Shown: positions 1 to 5,138, numbered from the stretch's first letter. The stretch is 5,856 nt of DNA from WOZL01 sp041678645 (GCA_041678645.1 JBAYNT010000036.1:1-5856); one strand, 5' to 3'. Notes: generated by a model from the letters alone, not told the origin. Made by a program: numbers and translations.

Positions 1-333
1 AAACCCTTTTTCTTTCACTTCTCTAGCTATTGGTCCAAATATTCTAGTGCCTTTAGGTGCACCTTTTTTATCTATAATCACTCCAGCGTTATCATCAAAT
101 CTTACATATGTCCCATCTTTTCGATTGTGCTCTTTATGAACTCTAACTATTACCGCCTTCTCAACATCATGACTTTTCAAAGCAGCATTTGGCAAAGATT
201 TCTGTATGGATACTACAACCACATCTCCTAGGCCGGCAGTTTTCCTGCTTGAATAACCTGGTATACCAATTACCTTAGCTATTCTTGCCCCACTATTATC
301 TGTAATTTTTAATAAGGTTTCTCTATGTATCAT
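1..333 (-). CDS. rplN: 50S ribosomal protein uL14 (L14), 3' end cut by the window edge
   Basis: Large-subunit protein that binds 23S rRNA and lies at the subunit interface, where it makes bridges to 16S rRNA; it is also known in the family as the docking site of the silencing factor RsfS. I translated 111 codons from the ATG at 331-333; the reading frame is still open at position 1. The family is about 122 residues, so roughly the last 11 are missing. Recognisable blocks are MIHRETLLKITDNSGAR at the N terminus, TAGLGDVVVV near residues 32-41, the VRFDDNA motif near residues 77-83, and GTRIFGPIARE near residues 95-105. The start overlaps the rpsQ stop by one base (TAATG), which suggests translational coupling. 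I see no Shine-Dalgarno sequence. In the classic spc operon rplX and rplE would follow, outside this window. Confidence 0.97.
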   Translation of the reverse strand, partial: MIHRETLLKITDNSGARIAKVIGIPGYSSRKTAGLGDVVVVSIQKSLPNAALKSHDVEKAVIVRVHKEHNRKDGTYVRFDDNAGVIIDKKGAPKGTRIFGPIAREVKEKGF

Positions 334-575
334 TATTTTTCAACTACTATCCATTTTACATTTTTAGAATAGGCACGGGTTTCTCTTATTGTAACCTGCG
401 TTCCTTCTTCTATTTCTTTATCTGTATGTGCGAAAAAGATCTTTCTTTTATTAACAACCTTTTTATATACAGGGTGTCGGAAAGGATTGTCGACTTGTAC
501 CCTAACAGTATCCTGCATCTTATTGCTCATCACTACACCTGTAAATTCTTTTTTATTTTTACTATCCTCTGCCAT
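333..575 (-). CDS. rpsQ: 30S ribosomal protein uS17 (S17)
   Basis: Primary 16S rRNA-binding protein of the small-subunit body, an OB-fold protein needed early in 30S assembly. The 80-residue length matches the family (about 80-90). Family blocks seen are FTGVVMSNKMQDTVRV (residues 11-26, usual form GxVxSDKMxKTxxV), HPVYKK (34-39), and the C-terminal VTIRETRAYSKNVKW (61-75, usual form IxExRPLSKxKxW). The ATG at 573-575 is the only sensible start: upstream is a 63-nt non-coding gap, and the ATG eleven bases further upstream is out of frame. Only a weak GAG lies about 9 bases before the ATG. Normally rpmC (uL29) directly precedes rpsQ; here rplP does. A promoter-like sequence sits in the gap, so rpsQ may head its own transcript as well as being read from the S10 promoter. 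Confidence 0.97.
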   Translation of the reverse strand: MAEDSKNKKEFTGVVMSNKMQDTVRVQVDNPFRHPVYKKVVNKRKIFFAHTDKEIEEGTQVTIRETRAYSKNVKWIVVEK

Positions 576-607
576 TTATGTCTCATTTAATTAATATAAC
601 GGCTAGT

Positions 608-636
608 ATTCTACCAATAATTAACACTTTCCTCAA
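608..636 (-). promoter_or_regulatory. Candidate sigma70-type promoter for rpsQ-rplN
   Basis: On the minus strand a TTGAGG (631-636; 4 of 6 match to TTGACA) is followed after exactly 17 nt by TAGAAT (608-613; 5 of 6 match to TATAAT). A start near 600-602 would leave a leader of about 25 nt before the rpsQ ATG. The element lies in the longest gap inside the ribosomal-protein run. Such matches arise by chance in AT-rich DNA, and internal promoters here are optional since the whole set is probably co-transcribed, so this is a candidate only. Confidence 0.35.
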
Positions 637-638
637 GC

Positions 639-1055
639 CTAAATCTCTTTCTTAGGAGTAAATCTAGTCTTAATTGAAAGTTTATGTGAAGCAAGTCTCA
701 AAGCTCCCTGAGCCTCTTCCTTATTAACACCTCCGATTTCGAATATTACTGTTCCAGGTTGTACAACTGCAACATAACCTGCAACATCTCCCTTTCCTCC
801 TATCATTTTGCTATTAGTCGGTTTGTTGGTATATGGCTTATGAGGGAAAATCCTAATCCAAACCTTGCCTTTTCGTTTAACGTAACCCGTTATAGCTCTT
901 CTCGCAGCTTCTATTTCCCTTGACCCAATCCATCCACTTTCCATTGCTTTAAGGCCAAATTCACCGAAAGAGATAGTGTTGTTTGTAGTAGCAATACCAC
1001 CCATCTTGCCTCTAAATTCTTTTCTATATTTTCGTTTTTTTGGTTCTAATGCCAT
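639..1055 (-). CDS. rplP: 50S ribosomal protein uL16 (L16)
   Basis: Large-subunit protein that binds 23S rRNA late in assembly, organises the aminoacyl-tRNA site and contacts the A-site tRNA. Its 138 residues match the family (about 136-144). Visible signatures are the basic N terminus KKRKYRKEFRGKMGG (6-20), ISFGEFGLKA (28-37), REIEAARRAI (46-55), the strongly conserved KVWIRIFPHKPYT (64-76), VQPGTVIFEIGGV (98-110) and ALRLASHKLSIKT (118-130). The loop after KPYTNKP is divergent: where E. coli has Arg81 in RMGKGKG, this protein has Lys83 in KMIGGKGD, and the usual EYW/EFW is AGY. The gene begins 21 nt after the rpsC stop in an AT-rich stretch without a Shine-Dalgarno sequence, and ends in TAG. 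The next gene is rpsQ; rpmC is absent. Confidence 0.98.
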   Translation of the reverse strand: MALEPKKRKYRKEFRGKMGGIATTNNTISFGEFGLKAMESGWIGSREIEAARRAITGYVKRKGKVWIRIFPHKPYTNKPTNSKMIGGKGDVAGYVAVVQPGTVIFEIGGVNKEEAQGALRLASHKLSIKTRFTPKKEI

Positions 1056-1069
1056 ATCTATTTATTTAA
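1043..1069 (-). repeat. Start-region sequence of rplP shared with rplB
   Basis: Reading the minus strand, the 27 nt spanning the rplP ATG match the region spanning the rplB ATG (3243-3270) with one substitution and one single-base indel. The shared core is TTAAATA, then A or T, then ATAGATATGGCA, where ATG is the start codon. Neither copy has a Shine-Dalgarno sequence. It could be a common initiation context or a chance result of AT-rich DNA plus the shared Met-Ala start. Confidence 0.6.
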
Positions 1070-1076
1070 AAAGTAA

Positions 1077-1724
1077 TTATTCTTCTTCCTCAACCCCTAT
1101 TTTATCCCCTTTATACACCCAAACCTTCACACCCATTAGTCCTGCATCCGAAGTCTGCGCGGTTTCTTCTGCATAATCAATATCTGCCCTTAATGTTTGA
1201 GCTGGGACAGAGCCTTCACCCATTTTAATTGCCCTAGCTTGACTAGCATTATTAATTCTCCCAGACACCTGTATTTTTATACCTTCTGCACCTGCCATCA
1301 TGGCTTTTTCTTTAGAGCTAATAATCAAAAGCTTAGGAGGAACTCTCCTCTCTATACCGTCAGCAATATTTCTAGCTATAATTCTTGCTGAGATATCTGC
1401 CTTGACAACCTCTTTAATTTTCACTTCCACATCTTGCTGGATCATCCTACTTAATTCCTTCTGTAGCTTGTCTATTCCTTCACCACCTCTTCCTATGGCT
1501 ACGCCTGGCCTTGCTACATACACCTCTATATCTATCTTTTTGATAGTTCTATATATCTTTATTTTGTCAATCCCAGCATCACGTAATGCTTTAGTTACAA
1601 TTTTCCTTAATTTCAAATCCTGTTGCAAAACCTCAGGATACTTACTCTTGCTCACATACCAAGTAGAACCCCATGTTTTATTTATTCCCATCCTAATTGC
1701 GATTGGATTTATTTTTCTTCCCAT
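1077..1724 (-). CDS. rpsC: 30S ribosomal protein uS3 (S3)
   Basis: Small-subunit head protein at the mRNA entry channel; it binds 16S rRNA and in E. coli contributes to unwinding of structured mRNA. The 215 residues begin MGRKINPIAIRMGI, as expected for the family. A KH domain is visible with its GxxG loop (Gly78-Arg79-Gly80-Gly81) preceded by VARPGVAI. The C-terminal domain has GIKIQVSGR (148-156) and TLRADIDYAEETAQT (177-191), and ends GVKVWVYKGD plus a short acidic tail instead of a long basic tail. Numbering runs parallel to E. coli in this region; residues 128-138 (VPPKLLIISSK) replace the normally basic VMFRRAMKRAV segment, giving Lys131, Leu132 and Ile135. Neighbouring residues remain in frame and both alternative frames contain stops, so no local frameshift explains it. 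The ATG overlaps the rplV stop by one base and has a good Shine-Dalgarno sequence. Confidence 0.98.
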   Translation of the reverse strand: MGRKINPIAIRMGINKTWGSTWYVSKSKYPEVLQQDLKLRKIVTKALRDAGIDKIKIYRTIKKIDIEVYVARPGVAIGRGGEGIDKLQKELSRMIQQDVEVKIKEVVKADISARIIARNIADGIERRVPPKLLIISSKEKAMMAGAEGIKIQVSGRINNASQARAIKMGEGSVPAQTLRADIDYAEETAQTSDAGLMGVKVWVYKGDKIGVEEEE

Positions 1725-2065
1725 TATTTAACCTCTAATTCTAAATTAATGTGAGATCTTCTCTTAAATATAACTGCATATCGACCTCTAGCGGCAAATC
1801 TCCCTCTTTTAAATGTAGGGGCCTCATCTACAAAGATCTCCTTTACTCTCAATGCCGATTTATCTACTCCATGCTGTTCTATTGCATTAGCAACACCAGA
1901 ATTTATAGCTTTTTTCACAAAAAGAGCTCCTTTCTTATTAGTAAATTCAAGAATTTCTAATGCCTTCTCAACATCCTTTCCTCTTACCAAATCGGCAACT
2001 AATCTTAGTTTCCTAGCTGATTGTGCAATATTTTTCATTTTTACTTTGCTCGTTTTCGCTTCCAT
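1724..2065 (-). CDS. rplV: 50S ribosomal protein uL22 (L22)
   Basis: Large-subunit protein that binds several 23S rRNA domains and whose long beta-hairpin lines the polypeptide exit tunnel. I chose the ATG at 2063-2065, giving 113 residues beginning MEAKTSKVKMKNIAQSARKL, the normal family length (about 110-115). The frame is open further upstream to an ATG at 2165-2167, but that would add 34 residues unlike L22 and overlap rpsS by 86 nt. Family features are SARKLRLVADLVRGK (16-30), KKAINSGVANA (51-61, usual form KxLxSAxANA), VKEIFVDEAPTFKRGR (74-89) and the hairpin tip and return AARGRY...KRRSHI (91-106). The start lies 16 nt after the rpsS stop without a Shine-Dalgarno sequence; the stop overlaps the rpsC ATG by one base. 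Confidence 0.95.
   Translation of the reverse strand: MEAKTSKVKMKNIAQSARKLRLVADLVRGKDVEKALEILEFTNKKGALFVKKAINSGVANAIEQHGVDKSALRVKEIFVDEAPTFKRGRFAARGRYAVIFKRRSHINLELEVK
1731..1736 (-). promoter_or_regulatory. Shine-Dalgarno sequence of rpsC
   Basis: The minus strand reads AGAGGT here, with the AGAGG core ending 7 nt before the rpsC ATG. It lies inside the last codons of rplV. It is the only clear Shine-Dalgarno match I find among the starts in this window; it shows the anti-Shine-Dalgarno interaction is probably still used in this organism. Confidence 0.65.
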
Positions 2066-2081
2066 TTTTTGTTTAGTAATA

Positions 2082-2387
2082 TTATTCTTCAAATCTACCA
2101 CTACTTCCATATACTTTAGATAGCTTTCCTTTTTTAGCATGCCCTTTAAATTTCCTAGTAGGGGCAAACTCTCCTAGTTTATGTCCTATCATACTCTCTA
2201 CCACTAATATTTCTTCATGTTTTAACCCATTGTGTATAGCAAAAGTAATGCCAACCATCTGGGGCGTTATTGTAGATGATCTAGCCCAAGTTTTTATAGG
2301 TTTTCTATCACCTGTATCTAAGGCTTTCTCTACTTTAATCATCAAGTTTTTATCCAAATATGGTCCTTTCTTTAACGATCTAGACAT
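2082..2387 (-). CDS. rpsS: 30S ribosomal protein uS19 (S19)
   Basis: Small-subunit head protein that binds 16S rRNA with uS13 and takes part in intersubunit bridges near the A and P sites. The 101 residues begin MSRSLKKGPYLD, the family hallmark. TWARSSTITPQMVGITFAIHNG (33-54) and the near-invariant GHKLGEFAPTRKFKGH (68-83) follow. The protein is about 9 residues longer than E. coli S19 because of a C-terminal tail (KKGKLSKVYGSSGRFEE). The ATG is 17 nt after the rplB stop and no clear Shine-Dalgarno sequence precedes it. Position between rplB and rplV is the standard S10-operon order. Confidence 0.98.
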   Translation of the reverse strand: MSRSLKKGPYLDKNLMIKVEKALDTGDRKPIKTWARSSTITPQMVGITFAIHNGLKHEEILVVESMIGHKLGEFAPTRKFKGHAKKGKLSKVYGSSGRFEE

Positions 2388-2404
2388 TCTTAATTATGTT
2401 TAAC

Positions 2405-3256
2405 TTATTTCTTAACATCAGGTTGTCTTTTAACTCTCCTGCGTCTAATTATAAACTTGTTGGTTTTCTTATTTCTTCTAGTCTTTGTGCCTATTCTATT
2501 ACCCCAGATATCTTTAGCCTGACCACCGACTTGTCCTTTACCTTCACCACCTCCATGAGGATGCTGTGCTGCGTGCATAGCCATACCTCTTACTACTGGT
2601 CTCCACCCTAAGTTCCTTCTTCTCCCTGCCTTACCGAGCTTTACATTTATCTTCTCTTCATTGCCAATCTGTCCGATAGTGGCCATAGCGTTTGCAGGAA
2701 CTAGTCGTATTTCACTTGATGGCATCTTGATTTGTATATATTTACCACTAGGATCTATACCTTGTACAGTTATAGCTTGACCTGCAGATCTGCCAAATTT
2801 TGCACCTCTTCCGATTTCATTCTCAACACAGTGGACCAAACTTCCAGAAGGAATATTTTTAATGTACATTGCGTTACCAACTAAGAGATCAGTATTCTCC
2901 CCAGAGATTACTGTGTCTCCCTTCTTTAAGCCTTTGGGAGCAATTATATATCTTTTCTCTCCATCTTCATACTGCAAAAGCGCTAAATGTGCAGACCTAT
3001 TAGGATCAAAGTATAATCCTAATACTTTGGCAGGAATATCAAACTTTTCTCTTTTGAAATCAACCTTTCTAGTTTTTCTCCTGAATCCGCCTCCTCTGTG
3101 TCTTACCGTTATTCTACCCTGATTGTTTCTACCAGACTTCTGGTTTTTAGAAACCTCTAATTTCCTTGGCCCACTGCCCTTTTCGAGACTAGATCTATCT
3201 TCTAATCTAGTACCTCTTGAACTTGGTGTTTTTGGTTTGTATGTTCTAATTGCCAT
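2405..3256 (-). CDS. rplB: 50S ribosomal protein uL2 (L2)
   Basis: One of the largest and most conserved ribosomal proteins, required for subunit association and close to the peptidyl-transferase centre. The 283 residues are about 10 longer than E. coli L2. In order: basic N terminus with SGRNNQGRITVRHRGGGFRR (41-60), the OB-fold part with DPNRSAHLALLQY (84-96) and KRYIIAPKGL (101-110), the SH3-like part with GRSAGQ (155-160) and LVPANAMATIGQIGN (185-199), then GKAGRRRNLGWRPVVRG (208-224), HPHGGGEG (232-239) and the basic tail TRRNKKTNKFIIRRRR (259-274). The His that corresponds to E. coli His229 is kept (His232), but the usual MNPVD before it is MHAAQ. The gene starts 2 nt after the rplW stop and has no Shine-Dalgarno sequence. 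Confidence 0.98.
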   Translation of the reverse strand: MAIRTYKPKTPSSRGTRLEDRSSLEKGSGPRKLEVSKNQKSGRNNQGRITVRHRGGGFRRKTRKVDFKREKFDIPAKVLGLYFDPNRSAHLALLQYEDGEKRYIIAPKGLKKGDTVISGENTDLLVGNAMYIKNIPSGSLVHCVENEIGRGAKFGRSAGQAITVQGIDPSGKYIQIKMPSSEIRLVPANAMATIGQIGNEEKINVKLGKAGRRRNLGWRPVVRGMAMHAAQHPHGGGEGKGQVGGQAKDIWGNRIGTKTRRNKKTNKFIIRRRRVKRQPDVKK

Positions 3257-3270
3257 ATCTATATATTTAA
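3243..3270 (-). repeat. Start-region sequence of rplB shared with rplP
   Basis: Second copy of the start-region match described at 1043-1069. Here the upstream half is the end of rplW, including its TAG stop, so this copy is constrained by coding sequence while the rplP copy lies in a non-coding gap. The two differ by one A/T substitution upstream of ATG and one extra A just after the Ala codon. Confidence 0.6.
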
Positions 3271-3552
3271 GAATTCATCAATTTTATCTCCCTTCTTAAG
3301 GGTTACTATTGCTTTGGTTTGGTCTTCCTCCCTATGTGATCTGTAAGTTTTTAAGTCTCTTCTTAATTTTCCTGGTCTTACGACTGTATTAACTTTTTCT
3401 ACTTTGACCTTGTATTTTTTCTCGACTTCATTAGCTATCTCAATCTTATTAATAGATCCTTTTACTAAGAATACGTATTTATTCTGAGCATTAGCTAACA
3501 AGTAGCTCTTCTCTGTCGTTACTGGTTGTAGTTCAAATTTATTGTCTGTCAT
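3259..3552 (-). CDS. rplW: 50S ribosomal protein uL23 (L23)
   Basis: Exit-port protein that binds 23S rRNA domain III and is the main docking point for trigger factor and signal recognition particle. The 97 residues match the family (95-100). PVTTEKS (10-16) contains Glu14, which aligns with the trigger-factor-contacting Glu18 of E. coli. YVFLVKGSINKIEIANEVEKKY (26-47) and VKVEKVNTVV (49-58) are the usual core. The loop that reaches into the tunnel (RPGKLRRDLKTYRSHREEDQ, 59-78) is about 3 residues longer than typical and lacks the common DWKKA tryptophan before AIVTL. The first 14 nt overlap the end of rplD, suggesting coupled translation. uL29, the usual neighbour of this protein at the exit port, is not encoded at its normal place in this operon. 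Confidence 0.97.
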   Translation of the reverse strand: MTDNKFELQPVTTEKSYLLANAQNKYVFLVKGSINKIEIANEVEKKYKVKVEKVNTVVRPGKLRRDLKTYRSHREEDQTKAIVTLKKGDKIDEFLNI

Positions 3553-4144
3553 TTGTCAATCTTTCTTCCAAAATCTTAACTGAATCTTTATCTACTAAGA
3601 CTTTAGTACTATCTACAATGTGCTTAGAATTCACTTTGTCACTAGCTATAAATTTTACCTGTTTTAGGTTTCTTACTGCTAGCTGTAAATCCTTGTTTGT
3701 AGATATTACTAAGGTCTTTTTACCAGCATTTTTAAGTATAACTTCTCTCAAATCTTTAATCTCTTTCTTATCAATACTTACAAATTCCAATTTTTCCTCT
3801 CGTAATCTTTGAGAAAGAGTCATACATGTAGCCTTCTGGGCCATTTTATTATTAATTTTTCTCTTCCAGTTTCGTGCGCCTGTAGGACCAAATACTACAC
3901 CACCCTTTCTCCACAGTGGAGATCTAATTGATCCTGCTCTTGCCCTACCTGTACCCTTCTGCTTCCATGGTTTCTTTCCACCTCCACGCACCTCGTCTCG
4001 TACTTTAGTAGTAGCTGTCCCCTTCCTTTCATTATTCCTGTAGACATATATAACTTGCGCTACAAGGTCAGGGTTAAACTCAACTTCCCACACCTGAGGG
4101 TTTAACTTAATTTCTTTTTTTATTTCTGTCTTTTCGTCTGCCAT
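3539..4144 (-). CDS. rplD: 50S ribosomal protein uL4 (L4)
   Basis: Large-subunit assembly protein whose extended loop forms part of the exit-tunnel constriction opposite uL22; in E. coli it also represses its own operon. The 201 residues equal the E. coli length. The tunnel loop is obvious at residues 54-90: GGGKKPWKQKGTGRARAGS (54-72) followed by RSPLWRKGGVVFGP (74-87). Then come KINNKMAQKA (96-105), and the Rossmann-like C-terminal domain with KKTLVIS-type strands. The start is 1 nt after the rplC stop, without a Shine-Dalgarno sequence. The 3' end overlaps rplW by 14 nt. Classical L4 autoregulation uses a structured S10 leader; the 76-nt tuf-rpsJ gap is too short for the long E. coli-type leader, so the same mechanism is unlikely in that form. 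Confidence 0.97.
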   Translation of the reverse strand: MADEKTEIKKEIKLNPQVWEVEFNPDLVAQVIYVYRNNERKGTATTKVRDEVRGGGKKPWKQKGTGRARAGSIRSPLWRKGGVVFGPTGARNWKRKINNKMAQKATCMTLSQRLREEKLEFVSIDKKEIKDLREVILKNAGKKTLVISTNKDLQLAVRNLKQVKFIASDKVNSKHIVDSTKVLVDKDSVKILEERLTNDRQ

Positions 4145-4145
4145 T

Positions 4146-4733
4146 CTACTTTTTTGTAAATATAGTAACTAAATTTCCGTTAGCTCCTGGAACTGGGCCA
4201 GATATTAACAAATACTGATCATTGATTGCAACTACTTCTCGATTTTTTAATGTAGTTTTTTGATTACCCATTCTTCCAGCCATCTTTTTACCTTTCCATA
4301 CTCTACCTGGATCAGTACCTGCGCCAATTGAGCCTGGTGCCCTTAACCTATCTGACTGTCCATGTGTTCTTTGCCCACCTTTAAATCCCCATCTTTTCAT
4401 TACACCTTGAAACCCCTTACCTTTCGTACTTGAAACTACATATACCTGCTCACCTTCATCAAAAAACTCTGCCTTAATATCATCACCAACACTAACTTCT
4501 TCACCAAATTCTCCTGTGACAACCTTTAGATACTGTGGTACATATTTTAGCTCCTTATATGACCCAATCTCTGATTTGGTTGGATTCTTTTTTTCTAAAA
4601 GGCCCAGCTCTACTTGATTACCATTCCTTTTTGCGACCTTACAAAAGGATGTGTCAATTATGGTTACAGGGACCATCTTGTCATCCTTAAATACTCTAGT
4701 CATTCCTTTTTTAATTCCAAGTATAGCTTTCAT
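4146..4733 (-). CDS. rplC: 50S ribosomal protein uL3 (L3)
   Basis: One of the first proteins to bind 23S rRNA in 50S assembly; its long loop approaches the peptidyl-transferase centre. The 195 residues are slightly short for the family (about 205-215). The N terminus MKAILGIKKGMTRVF is typical. SSTKGKGFQGVMKRWGF (101-117) and the loop HGQSDRLRAPGSIGAGTDPG (124-143) lead into RVWKGKKMAGRMGN (144-157); the C terminus has LLISGPVPGANG (175-186). Position 140, aligned with the glutamine that PrmB methylates in E. coli (Gln150), is Thr here, a variation that is common outside proteobacteria. The start lies 14 nt after the rpsJ stop with only AT-rich sequence before it. Confidence 0.98.
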   Translation of the reverse strand: MKAILGIKKGMTRVFKDDKMVPVTIIDTSFCKVAKRNGNQVELGLLEKKNPTKSEIGSYKELKYVPQYLKVVTGEFGEEVSVGDDIKAEFFDEGEQVYVVSSTKGKGFQGVMKRWGFKGGQRTHGQSDRLRAPGSIGAGTDPGRVWKGKKMAGRMGNQKTTLKNREVVAINDQYLLISGPVPGANGNLVTIFTKK

Positions 4734-4747
4734 TTTTTAATTAATAA

Positions 4748-5062
4748 CTAAGTTACAATATCGATACCAACTCCAGCAGGCATTTGCAAATGCGATAGCG
4801 AATCTATCGTTTTTGGGGTAGGCTCGATGACATCTATAATTCTCTTATGCGTACCTATCTCGAAAGTTTCCATTGACCTCTTATAGATAAATGGTGATCT
4901 GTTAACAGTAATCCTCCTTGTTTTAGTTGGTAGAGGTATAGGTCCTGCAACTTTCGCGCCTGTACTAACCGCTGTTTCTACAATACTTTTTGCAGCTTTA
5001 TCCAAAACCACTGAATCATATCCCTGTAGTTTAACCCTAATTTTTGCTGTTATATCTCCCAT
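4748..5062 (-). CDS. rpsJ: 30S ribosomal protein uS10 (S10, NusE)
   Basis: Small-subunit head protein that also acts as NusE, partner of NusB and NusG in antitermination and transcription-translation coupling. The 104 residues match the family (about 102-105). Landmarks are KIRVKLQGYD (7-16), IVETAVSTGAKVAGPIPLPT (27-46), the RNA/NusB-binding loop region ITVNRSPFIYKRSMETFEI (51-69), THKRIIDVIEPTPKTID (71-87) and the C-terminal MPAGVGIDI (94-102). It is the first gene of the S10 set and follows tuf by 76 nt, with a strong hairpin-forming palindrome between them. The start is preceded by TTTAAGATAGA, at best a weak Shine-Dalgarno match. I see no convincing separate promoter in the gap, so it may be transcribed from upstream of tuf. 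Confidence 0.98.
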   Translation of the reverse strand: MGDITAKIRVKLQGYDSVVLDKAAKSIVETAVSTGAKVAGPIPLPTKTRRITVNRSPFIYKRSMETFEIGTHKRIIDVIEPTPKTIDSLSHLQMPAGVGIDIVT

Positions 5063-5097
5063 TCTATCTTAAAGAGCTAAATTAAACTTTTACTTAT

Positions 5098-5130
5098 CTA
5101 GAGAGGAAGTCCTAGGACTTCCTCTACTAG
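5098..5130 (-). repeat. Perfect palindrome / hairpin between tuf and rpsJ
   Basis: Positions 5102-5125 form a perfect 24-nt palindrome: arm AGAGGAAGTCC (5102-5112), TA (5113-5114), and the exact reverse complement GGACTTCCTCT (5115-5125). As RNA it would make a 10-bp stem with a CUAG tetraloop. CTAG at 5098-5101 and CTAG at 5127-5130 extend the stem by 4 bp past a one-base bulge (5126). It starts 8 nt after the tuf stop. Downstream on the transcribed strand there is no continuous T-run (the next bases read ATAAGTAAAAG), so it is not a canonical rho-independent terminator. It may be an attenuator, an RNase processing or 3'-end stabilising hairpin that sets tuf apart from the ribosomal-protein message, or a binding site for a dimeric protein. 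The structure is certain as sequence; the role is not. Confidence 0.9.
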
Positions 5131-5138
5131 CTAGTTAC

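Noticed and set aside
583..636. A 17-codon reading frame starting TTG in the rplP-rpsQ gap on the minus strand, a possible remnant of rpmC.
   Set aside because: It is short, starts with TTG, has no ribosome binding site and encodes a hydrophobic string unlike the charged helical L29.
1305..1343. A frameshift or sequencing error in rpsC as cause of the odd VPPKLLIISSK segment.
   Set aside because: Both flanks are in the same frame, the length matches E. coli exactly, and the two other frames contain stops here. A pair of compensating errors cannot be fully excluded without reads.
1300..1731. Plus-strand open frame of 143 codons opposite rpsC, with hydrophobic segments; other plus-strand frames at 976-1176, 2862-3122 and 5533-5793.
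   Set aside because: All lie fully or almost fully opposite conserved ribosomal or EF-Tu genes and follow their codon pattern; none has a start signal or recognisable product.
2066..2167. Longer rplV start at 2165-2167 adding 34 residues.
   Set aside because: The extension is not like L22, overlaps rpsS by 86 nt and only reflects the antisense-free reading of rpsS in another frame; the ATG at 2063-2065 gives the family length and usual N terminus.
5098..5130. Calling the tuf-rpsJ hairpin a canonical rho-independent terminator.
   Set aside because: No T-run follows the stem on either strand, and the downstream ribosomal genes have no convincing promoter of their own.
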